Source: Evansella halocellulosilytica (GTDB lineage Bacteria; Bacillota; Bacilli; Bacillales; Salisediminibacteriaceae). From it: a DNA stretch of 64,000 nucleotides. The stretch covers positions 4,682,191-4,746,190 of the forward strand of contig NZ_NIST01000001.1 of NCBI RefSeq assembly GCF_002335745.1, given 5' to 3'. The notes below the pieces were generated by a model that was not told the origin of the DNA, did no database searches, and saw only the letters and a program-made list of their open reading frames with translations. This document shows, piece after piece, positions 57,092 to 64,000 of the stretch. Numbering within the stretch: the first letter of the stretch is position 1; every line of letters starts with the position of its first letter. Position numbers and translations under genes: made by a program.

Positions 57092-58864
57092 TTATGATGT
57101 TTTAAATTTACTAACTACTTGTTGCAGCTCTTCCGACATTTTCGATAATTGATTAGCTGATGCACTGACTTCTTCCATAGACGCATTTTGCTCTTCTGCA
57201 GAAGCGGCAACATTTTGTGTATGTCCAGCTGACTGCTGTGCCACTGATGTCGTTTCTTTTAATGAATTGAAAACATCTTCAGTGCCTGCATCGATTTGCT
57301 GGATAGCAGCCGTAACACCTTGGATTTGGCTCGATACACCGTGAATGGCTTTCGATAAATCCTCGAATGATTTTCCTGCCTCATCTACATAATTCATGCC
57401 CGATTCAACTGCTTTTCTTCCGTCATTTGTATAATCAACTGACTCTTTAACGTCCTCTTGAATTTTTGCGATGATGTCTGAAATATCACTCGTTGCATTT
57501 GAAGTTTGTTCCGCTAACTTTCTAACCTCATCAGCAACGACAGCAAAACCTCGTCCGTGTTCACCGGCTCTCGCTGCTTCAATTGCTGCGTTCAATGCCA
57601 GAAGATTTGTTTGCTCTGCAACGTCAGTAATTAAAGAAACGATGGAGCCAATTTTGTTAGACTGAACGGCTAACTCATTCACAGAAGTATCAATTTTCTC
57701 TGTAAGTGAATGAATCGTTTTCATTTGACCGACTGTGGAATGAATGACTTCTGTACCGTGTTCAGCTTTTTTCGCAGACTCAAGTGATGCATCATTAACA
57801 TCTTGAATACTTGTAGAAATTTGCTCAACATTTTTTGACATGTCCTCGACAGTTTTCTCATTTTGTGATGCTTTTTCAACTTGCAGTTCAGCTCCACTTG
57901 AAACTTCTTGAATGGATTGGGTAATTTCTTCTGAAGCTTTACTCGTTTCATTTGAACTTGCGAGTAACTGTTCTGAGCTTGCTGCTACTTGTTCTGATGT
58001 ATGACCAATTTGTGTAATCATATGTTGTAAATTGTCTACCATATTGTTGACCGCTTCACTCATCCGTCCTACTTCATCATTGGACCTGCTGTCAAGTCTT
58101 TCAACTGCAAGGTTCCCTGTACTGATCTCTTCAGTTGTTTTGACTACCCGGTTTAGCTGACGAGATATCATATTTGCTAAAAACGTAAAAATGACAACCC
58201 CAAAAACGATTATTAATCCAATCATGGCGAGAAGTGTAATCATATTAAAGTTTATTACGCTTTCTGCGCTTGCTTGTGCCTCTTCAGCTTCTGCTAAAAT
58301 CAAATCAGATAAGGCTAATGCATCTTCAATAATTCCATGTCTAATATCTGCTAATTCACTAAGCATTCTTTCCTGTGCTGGCCCACGTGTATCAAAAATT
58401 TCTATCACTTTATCTTCAAAATCATTTAACTGTTCAGTCATTTGACGATATAAATTGAGTGAATGCTGGGAATATAAGCGACCATCCAATTGTTCCAAAT
58501 TATTTTGCAAAGTGACTTCTTGCTCATCATAACGTTCTGTATCTATGACCGATCTAGACTGAACAGTCTCTTGAACGATAATATATTTAGAACGAATAAC
58601 CGAACCAATATCAGTTGCGACAACTGCTCGTTCACTTTGAGCAGAAAAAGTAGCCATTTCACTTCTAATCTCATTCATTTGCAGAAAACTAAATCCTGCA
58701 CCAACTAATAATAAAAGAACAATTAAGCCGAATGCTCCTAAAATTTTCATTCGAATACTAAAATTCTTCAAAAATGAAAACTTACTTGACAAAAACCTTT
58801 GCCTTTTTTTCGTTTTTACTTTTGTTGCTCTTTTTTTCGTCTTACTTAAAAAGCGTTTAATCAC
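57092..58864 (-). CDS. Methyl-accepting chemotaxis protein 1
   Basis: About 590 residues. A basic N-terminal tail ([16 protein letters not shown]), a first membrane segment ([20 protein letters not shown]), a four-helix-bundle sensor, a second segment ([22 protein letters not shown]), HAMP, and the signalling hairpin [33 protein letters not shown]-type region ([16 protein letters not shown]...[11 protein letters not shown]). GTG 58864 is favoured because AGAAGG lies 9 bases upstream; TTG 58873 is too close to it. Ligand unknown. A paralogue lies upstream. Confidence 0.92.
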   Translation of the reverse strand: MIKRFLSKTKKRATKVKTKKRQRFLSSKFSFLKNFSIRMKILGAFGLIVLLLLVGAGFSFLQMNEIRSEMATFSAQSERAVVATDIGSVIRSKYIIVQETVQSRSVIDTERYDEQEVTLQNNLEQLDGRLYSQHSLNLYRQMTEQLNDFEDKVIEIFDTRGPAQERMLSELADIRHGIIEDALALSDLILAEAEEAQASAESVINFNMITLLAMIGLIIVFGVVIFTFLANMISRQLNRVVKTTEEISTGNLAVERLDSRSNDEVGRMSEAVNNMVDNLQHMITQIGHTSEQVAASSEQLLASSNETSKASEEITQSIQEVSSGAELQVEKASQNEKTVEDMSKNVEQISTSIQDVNDASLESAKKAEHGTEVIHSTVGQMKTIHSLTEKIDTSVNELAVQSNKIGSIVSLITDVAEQTNLLALNAAIEAARAGEHGRGFAVVADEVRKLAEQTSNATSDISDIIAKIQEDVKESVDYTNDGRKAVESGMNYVDEAGKSFEDLSKAIHGVSSQIQGVTAAIQQIDAGTEDVFNSLKETTSVAQQSAGHTQNVAASAEEQNASMEEVSASANQLSKMSEELQQVVSKFKTS

Positions 58865-58873
58865 CTTATTCAA

Positions 58874-59279
58874 CCTTCTTTCTATAATTCTAGTACTTTT
58901 AAACTACAATACATTCTATGTTCAAATTAGAGAACGAAAAAATAAAATGATGAATCAAAGTTAAAAAACATAGATTAAATCAAAAGGTACATGGTTTTTC
59001 CAATGCTCACACCCCGACCTTCCCATGTCTAAATACAGAAAATATGTAATAAATCGATAAAAACTGACAGATAATTAGTAAAATTATCTTAACACAAAAA
59101 ATAGTCAAAAAGAAGGTGTTAATCACTACATTTTTCCTATGCACTTCTTTTACGTTTAAGTTTAATCATGTTTCACTAGTGTCATAATTCCTTTTATACG
59201 AATACCCATACTGTTTTTAATAATAATTAAAATATTCATAAAAGAAAAACACCTAGAAAAGTTCTAGGTGTAAATAGTA
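58874..59279. other. Intergenic region between the two mcp genes
   Basis: About 400 bp, AT-rich, no ORF. On the minus strand, CACCTAGAAC-TTT-TCTAGGTG followed by TTTTTCTTTT (about 59243-59270) is the terminator of the upstream mcp. No clear sigma-D (TAAA...GCCGATAT) promoter was seen. Confidence 0.6.
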
Positions 59280-60965
59280 CTATTTTTTAAATTGATTCAA
59301 TGATTGCATTAAGTCTTCTGACATGCTCGAAAGCTGTTGTGAAGTAGCATTGATTTCTTCTAATGTTGCATGCTGTTCTTCTGAAGCTGCTGCAACAGAT
59401 TGTGTTTCACTCATCGCTTCTTTCGCTAAATCATTGCTATGATTTGCTGTTGTAATCATTTTTTCTGTTTTTTGTCCTAACAGTTGAATCCCTTCAGCGA
59501 CGTTTGTTACTTCCTCTGTCACTTTATTGATAGAAGAGGCAACTTTTTCAAACATCTCACTTACATTCCTTACAGCTTTCTCTCCATTTTCTACAGATTC
59601 ATACCCTGCTGTCATCGATGTTGCAGATGTTTCAATCTCTTCTTGAATAGTGTCAATAATACCTTTAATCTCACCAGATGCATCTGTCGTTTGTTCAGCA
59701 AGTTTCCTTACTTCGTCAGCAACGACTGCAAAGCCTTTCCCATGTTCTCCTGCTCGAGCTGCCTCAATTGCCGCATTTAAAGCGAGTAAGTTTGTTTGTT
59801 CTGCCACATTTGAAATGAGTTCAACAATTTCGCCAATTTGTCCTGATTTTTGTGCAAGTTGAGCTATAGATTGCGACATTTTATCAGTCATCAATTTAAT
59901 TTGTTCCATTTGCACCATACTTTCGCGCGCGACACTTTCTCCACTGACCGCAACCTCATTTGATTGTGTAGATGTATGGTTTACAGTTTGTAGTTTATTT
60001 GCATAATCAACTATCTCATTTGAAATGCCTTCGACAATCAGTTTATTATCATTTGCATAATTTACTTGAGTTTCAGCACCTTCTGCAACAGATTGAATGG
60101 ATGCTGATATTTGTTCAGAAGCTTGACTTGACTCTTGAGCACTTGCTGTCATTTGTTCTGAAGAGGCAGCAAGTTGATCAGACATTCCACCAACTTTTTC
60201 AATCAATTCTCTTAGACGATAAACCATTTCATTCACTGCTGATCCTAATTCACCTAATTCGTCTTTCGAGTCTTCACGAAGCTCTTTTACTCGTAAATTC
60301 CCTTCGCTCACTTCTTTCGTCGTTAACACGACACGTTTTAACGTTTTCGTTATAAATTGACTAATCACGGTAAAGAGAGTTATACCAATTACTGTTGCAA
60401 CAACTGTCGCGGTGACAAAAATCAGTCTTGTCATGCTTATCGACTCTGAGACCTGATTCGAAGCTATTTCAACATCATTATCCAAGTTCGCTAATATTTT
60501 CTCAAGATTACTAAGCATATCTTCCCGGTGCAGTGTAAGCTGCATCGCATCTCGATTTGAACCACCTGTAGTCGAATTCAATATTTGTGTCGCTACGATT
60601 TCAAATTGATCATAATGGCCTAAAAAGGAAGATAATAAGATTTGGTCTTCTTCTCTCGTTAATTGATCTTGTAAATAATCAACATACTGAGTAAATTGAT
60701 CATTATACTCTTCATATTGGTCTTCTCTAATCGACCCAGTACGAATCGAGTCTGATAAAATAATAAATTGATCCCGGACATTTGCTGATAGCTCTTCTAC
60801 ACTATCAGCAACTTGTCTCGTGCGATCCATTTCCCCGACTTCAGATTCAATAACATACAGCTGAGAAAAACTTAACGAAAAACCAGCTAAAAATAAAACG
60901 ATGACAAACCCCAATGCTAACAACATTTTCGTACGGATACGAAAATTTCTCCATTTTTTTAACAT
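59280..60965 (-). CDS. Methyl-accepting chemotaxis protein 2
   Basis: 561 residues. First membrane segment [20 protein letters not shown], a helical extracellular domain of about 150 residues, second segment [25 protein letters not shown], and the conserved tip [28 protein letters not shown] 60965 after AGGGAGACAGAAT. It has the same architecture as the neighbouring MCP, so a duplication is likely. It has its own terminator. Confidence 0.93.
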   Translation of the reverse strand: MLKKWRNFRIRTKMLLALGFVIVLFLAGFSLSFSQLYVIESEVGEMDRTRQVADSVEELSANVRDQFIILSDSIRTGSIREDQYEEYNDQFTQYVDYLQDQLTREEDQILLSSFLGHYDQFEIVATQILNSTTGGSNRDAMQLTLHREDMLSNLEKILANLDNDVEIASNQVSESISMTRLIFVTATVVATVIGITLFTVISQFITKTLKRVVLTTKEVSEGNLRVKELREDSKDELGELGSAVNEMVYRLRELIEKVGGMSDQLAASSEQMTASAQESSQASEQISASIQSVAEGAETQVNYANDNKLIVEGISNEIVDYANKLQTVNHTSTQSNEVAVSGESVARESMVQMEQIKLMTDKMSQSIAQLAQKSGQIGEIVELISNVAEQTNLLALNAAIEAARAGEHGKGFAVVADEVRKLAEQTTDASGEIKGIIDTIQEEIETSATSMTAGYESVENGEKAVRNVSEMFEKVASSINKVTEEVTNVAEGIQLLGQKTEKMITTANHSNDLAKEAMSETQSVAAASEEQHATLEEINATSQQLSSMSEDLMQSLNQFKK

Positions 60966-61447
60966 ATTCTGTCTCCCTTAAAAATTTGTATGTAACGAAA
61001 AGCGATGAAATATATTTTTCTATGGAATATCATACCAAAGTCTTATGTATATTAAAATAATATATATTTGAAAATAAAATTATAATAATTAGTCCTATGT
61101 TTTCGACAAAGCCGCTCCTCAAACTAGTTTAAAGCACAATATAACTTAATCATTCTATAATTCAGATATTTCTGACAACAAAAAAAGACTTCTCATATTT
61201 AAAAAAGCCTTTTTAATAAAGTAGCTCAAAACTCAAATATTCACTTTTTTAAAATAGTTTCTTTGTTTTTTCTTCTTATGACTATTACTTCTCATCATCC
61301 GCAACATTTAGTCTCTCCTTTTAGCCAAAGCCATTAACGTTATTTCTCAACTTCATAAGCGTAGATTTAATATCCTATTTCGTTTCTTGTTATAATCAAT
61401 TATAATAAGGACATCTTTACTGACGTAAATGTATTCGAGGTGACAAG
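60966..61447. other. Intergenic region upstream of mcp 2 and the acidic unknown gene
   Basis: About 480 bp, AT-rich divergent region without an ORF of interest. TATAAT-like hexamers at about 61391-61410 may serve the plus-strand gene. Nothing else supported. Confidence 0.4.
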
Positions 61448-62224
61448 ATGACAAACCGTCAAAAGCTATACATAGTTGCTGGAGGAGCTGTTATTGTTAT
61501 TTTAAGCGGAGTGCTGTTGTACTTATACAATACTGATCCGGTAACAAATCCAGCTGAAAGAGAGAACGGACAAGAAACAGCAGAAGCAAACGGAACAGAT
61601 GAGTCGGAAGGTGGAGTAGATATCAATATTGACGGAACTGATGAAAACTCGAGTGACTTATTGAATGACGATGAGGAGATCGATGAGAGTGAATATAGTG
61701 AGCATGCTGAAACTGCCATTCGTGAGGCAAATTTATCTGTGTATGAAGAGCCTTCTGAACAATCTTTTTACGACCACGCAATCTTAAATCAAGAATATTC
61801 AATGTTAATTGATGAAGTATTTTTAGAAGAAGGTACGATTGAATTCGATGCCCAGCTATCATCAAAGGAATTAGTCTCTTGGTTAGAAATCGCCGAAGAA
61901 CATGGAAACTTCACATACGATGAGAGCAGATTTCTCTCTTTTATAGAGGAAGAAGGATTTAAAGAAGATATGGAAAATAGTGCTTTTGTTTTAGTAGAAG
62001 AATTAGAGACTGAACATGAGCTCCATGCAATACGCAACCTTGAAACGAGATACTTAAAGTCTTTCATATGGAATGAAGTAAAGTCTCAAATCAAACAAAA
62101 CGAGAGTATGGAAGAAGGGGAAACAGAAGAAGAATATGAGTTTAGGGTTTACCACGAGTTTGAACAGGATGTCATGGATCACCTTATCGAAAATAACCCT
62201 CAATTTTTAGAAGAAGAAATGTAA
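61448..62224 (+). CDS. Unknown membrane-anchored acidic protein
   Basis: 258 residues, family not recognised. One N-terminal membrane segment (LYIVAGGAVIVILSGVLLYLY) without a lipobox Cys, then a very acidic low-complexity linker (ENGQETAEANGTDESEGG..., residues about 35-85) and a Glu-rich helical domain (about 90-258). Probably anchored with an extracellular domain. ATG after GAGGTGACAAG. The acidity fits a halophilic or alkaliphilic host. Monocistronic. Confidence 0.75.
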   Translation: MTNRQKLYIVAGGAVIVILSGVLLYLYNTDPVTNPAERENGQETAEANGTDESEGGVDINIDGTDENSSDLLNDDEEIDESEYSEHAETAIREANLSVYEEPSEQSFYDHAILNQEYSMLIDEVFLEEGTIEFDAQLSSKELVSWLEIAEEHGNFTYDESRFLSFIEEEGFKEDMENSAFVLVEELETEHELHAIRNLETRYLKSFIWNEVKSQIKQNESMEEGETEEEYEFRVYHEFEQDVMDHLIENNPQFLEEEM

Positions 62225-62329
62225 CGAACAAAAGCGCACTCTCCTTACCTAAGCTTGCTTAATCCTTATCTTGAATCCCTTAGTCGCTGTTAGAAAATTA
62301 CCTACAGGTATTATACATTCTATTAATCA

Positions 62330-63708
62330 GGTTCTAAGTCAAATGTTGGGGTGGGAGCCTCGATCTCCCTCCCCTTTATCCAACTTGAATTGTTTTTCCT
62401 TTTAATTGGTGATGTAATAGTACTCGCATTCGCAAACGATCATAACGTTTAAAACCAAATGCATTGCGCTTAATTACTTTCGTTTGGTTGTTCAGCCCTT
62501 CTATTGGGCCGTTGGTAAATCCGAAAGTAAAACTGTTAATAATCTCTGTTTCCCAGTTTTTTAATGTTTGTATCGCTTTCGTGAACTCCTTCATTCCTGA
62601 CTCATCTACTAGCTTATAAAAGTTATGTAGCCCTCGCTTCACGCTTAGTCCCTCTTTTGAGCCAGCTTGCTTCGCTTCTTCAAACCATAATCTGAAGGCT
62701 TCTTTTAACTTATAAGCATCTCTCAACTCACTGGAAAGGTTCAAATATCTCTCTAAGTACCAATGTTGTCTTTCAGTCAATTCTTCGAATTTTTTATTAA
62801 ACACATGCTTCATTCTCTTACACTTCTTACGGTCGTAGTCATGAAAGTCTTTTTGAACTCTTCTTCTAACACGATCTAACGCCCAAAAAATATAGCGACA
62901 AAAATGAAAGCGATCTGCGATAATAACAGGGCTACCAAGTGCCTTTTTAACAGCGGACTTAAATGAGTAACTCATATCCATAACGACCATCTTTACCCGG
63001 CTGCCTTTTCTTAGTAAATAATCTTTTACAGTCTTAACCGAACGATCCGGTAGAATATCTAATGGTTCACCGGTCTCCCCATTCGCTATGATCACTTGGT
63101 ATTTACCTTTGTTTGTATCCCCTTTGTACTCATCTATAGCGATTACCTGTGGAAGTTCTTCTACCTCTTTAAACATCGGAGTTGAAATCTGATCAAACCG
63201 TCTCATAACAGTTGTTGGTGACGTGTGGAACTGTCGAGCTGTATCCTTGAAGTTCTTCGCTTGAATGATACGAAGCCCCAGCGCCTGATTCCATTCCATA
63301 GAATGACGCTGATACCGTTCAACTACACGTGTCTTCTCAGGAAATTTCTTTCCACAGGAACATACATAGCGCCGTTTTCTATAGAACAAAAAGCTATTTC
63401 TTTCAAACACTTTCAAGTGTTGAATCTTCTGAGTTCGATAATCATGAACACGCCTTGTCACTTCACTGCAGGCAGGGCAACGGTGGCGTTTTCTTTCCAT
63501 CTCCACGTGGAGATGGAGAGCTCCTTCAACTACTTCCGATTTTGTTACAATCATATCTTCTAAGCCAGGGAAATTCATGATAAAATGCATATGCACGCAA
63601 CTCCTATCCTTGTTCTTGTTTTTCGACAACTCAAGTTTAAAGGATTTTGGAGATTGCGTGTTTTTTTATGCTTAAATGTTTGAAAACCCCAACATATATT
63701 TTAGAGCC
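62330..63708 (-). mobile_element. ISL3-family insertion sequence
   Basis: Ends GGTTCTAAGTCAAATGTTGG and, from the other side, GGCTCTAAAATATATGTTGG: imperfect inverted repeats of ISL3 type. An 8-bp direct repeat ATTAATCA flanks it (62322-62329 and 63709-63716). Length 1379 bp. It ends 15 bp before IS1182 copy B. Confidence 0.93.
62376..63590 (-). CDS. ISL3-family transposase
   Basis: About 404 residues from ATG 63590 (AGGAG 10 bases upstream; the frame is open to 63629). N-terminal zinc-finger-like CPACSEVTRRVHDYRTQ and CSCGKKFPEK, then the DDE core: Asp in VIAIDEYKGDTNKGKYQV, Asp in VVMDMSYSFKSAVKKALG, Glu in GFTNGPIEGLNNQTKVIKR. Intact, so the element may be active. Confidence 0.95.
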   Translation of the reverse strand: MHFIMNFPGLEDMIVTKSEVVEGALHLHVEMERKRHRCPACSEVTRRVHDYRTQKIQHLKVFERNSFLFYRKRRYVCSCGKKFPEKTRVVERYQRHSMEWNQALGLRIIQAKNFKDTARQFHTSPTTVMRRFDQISTPMFKEVEELPQVIAIDEYKGDTNKGKYQVIIANGETGEPLDILPDRSVKTVKDYLLRKGSRVKMVVMDMSYSFKSAVKKALGSPVIIADRFHFCRYIFWALDRVRRRVQKDFHDYDRKKCKRMKHVFNKKFEELTERQHWYLERYLNLSSELRDAYKLKEAFRLWFEEAKQAGSKEGLSVKRGLHNFYKLVDESGMKEFTKAIQTLKNWETEIINSFTFGFTNGPIEGLNNQTKVIKRNAFGFKRYDRLRMRVLLHHQLKGKTIQVG

Positions 63709-63723
63709 ATTAATCATAAACAA

Positions 63724-64000
63724 GGGGCTGGGACAAAACCCAGTTAATAAGAGTGGCACTCACCGTCGGTGAGTGCCATTTCTTCTTTTTCAGTTATTCA
63801 TATTATATTTTGGGTTGATTGTTTCAAAAAACACTCGCTTGCCGCGGGCAAGGCTTCAGCTAATCGGGGTAAAATCGCCCCGATGGATCTTCTGCTCCTG
63901 CGGTTACTCGTCGCACAAGAGAAAGCTCTTGCTTTTCCCGCAGGCGTCTCGTGATTTTGACAATCAACTTGGATAAGTCCGTCTAGTTTATACGTATACA
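63724..64000 (+). mobile_element. IS1182-family insertion sequence, copy B (right part outside window)
   Basis: It starts with GGGGCTGGGACAAAAC, then a hairpin GGCACTCACCG-TC-GGTGAGTGCC, and from 63779 follows copy A nearly base for base up to the window end. It lacks copy A's 67-bp insert but has about 31 extra bases (near 63891-63922) with the TGCGACGAGTAACCGCAGGA core, inverted. Its transposase would start about 62 bases beyond the window. Confidence 0.9.

Noticed and set aside
1-64000. tRNA or rRNA genes
   Set aside because: No cloverleaf with GTTCGA and anticodon arm, and no rRNA-like conserved block, was recognised on either strand; GGTACC-type signals near 18390 belong to the T-box.
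62322-64000. Composite transposon built from the ISL3 and IS1182 elements
   Set aside because: They belong to different families, and ISL3 has its own clean 8-bp duplication, so the two insertions are independent.

Overview
The window is AT-rich DNA from a low-GC Gram-positive spore-former relative (Bacillaceae). The gene order leuS - yttB - ytqA - ytqB - ytpB - ytpA - ytoA - metK - pckA - ytlA/C/D - ytkD matches, with rearrangements and insertions, the Bacillus subtilis yt* region. Regulation is typical of Firmicutes: T-box, SAM-I and TPP riboswitches, a Zur box and TTGACA/TATAAT-like promoters. Many proteins are strongly acidic, which would fit a halophilic or alkaliphilic member; that is inference, not proof.

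Layout. 1-1988: an IS1182-family element whose left end lies outside the window; a second copy in the same orientation begins at 63724 and runs off the right edge, so about 62 kb lies between direct IS copies. 2-8.6 kb: a MurJ/YtgP lipid II flippase, a TPP riboswitch with tenA, yjbQ, proC, then thiG-thiO. 8.8-10.5 kb: a second, different IS1182-type element sitting exactly in a terminator hairpin. 10.6-14.3 kb: an unknown protein, then a divergent minor-pilin locus (PilX-, PilV- and PilW-like proteins). Two of the three carry C-terminal repeats of about 20 residues that look like a beta-solenoid, and two of the three genes are frameshifted. 14.4-33.5 kb: the conserved yt* block. 33.9-43.7 kb: a sulfonate/methionine regulon on the minus strand (metX; metY with a fused CoA-binding domain; ssuA-ssuC-ssuB; an acetyl-CoA-synthetase-like gene; hom) with one SAM-I riboswitch before metY and two complete SAM-I riboswitches in tandem before metX. 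43.8-48.5 kb: molybdenum cofactor and formate dehydrogenase accessory genes. 48.8-56.1 kb: polysaccharide deacetylase, a MerR-controlled ABC-2 exporter, Zur-type folE2, arsRB, and a DUF2642 protein. 56.2-61 kb: repeats, an internally deleted IS relic lodged in an mcp terminator, and two chemotaxis receptors. 61.4-64 kb: an acidic membrane-anchored unknown, an ISL3 element with a clean 8-bp target duplication, and the second IS1182 copy.

How it works together: the methionine regulon links sulfur import (SsuABC), homoserine supply (Hom), acetylation (MetX), sulfhydrylation (MetY) and, I infer, recycling of the acetate released by MetY back to acetyl-CoA through the AcsA-like enzyme. The intergenic regions are unusually rich in short dispersed repeat modules: a 'GTTCAAAAAGGAGGAC' module, GGTGCCAGGCACC palindromes, tandem duplications of 80 and 110 bp, and shared repeats of about 70 and 100 bp. 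No tRNA, rRNA, CRISPR array or prophage was recognised. All calls come from reading the sequence; no database search was run.
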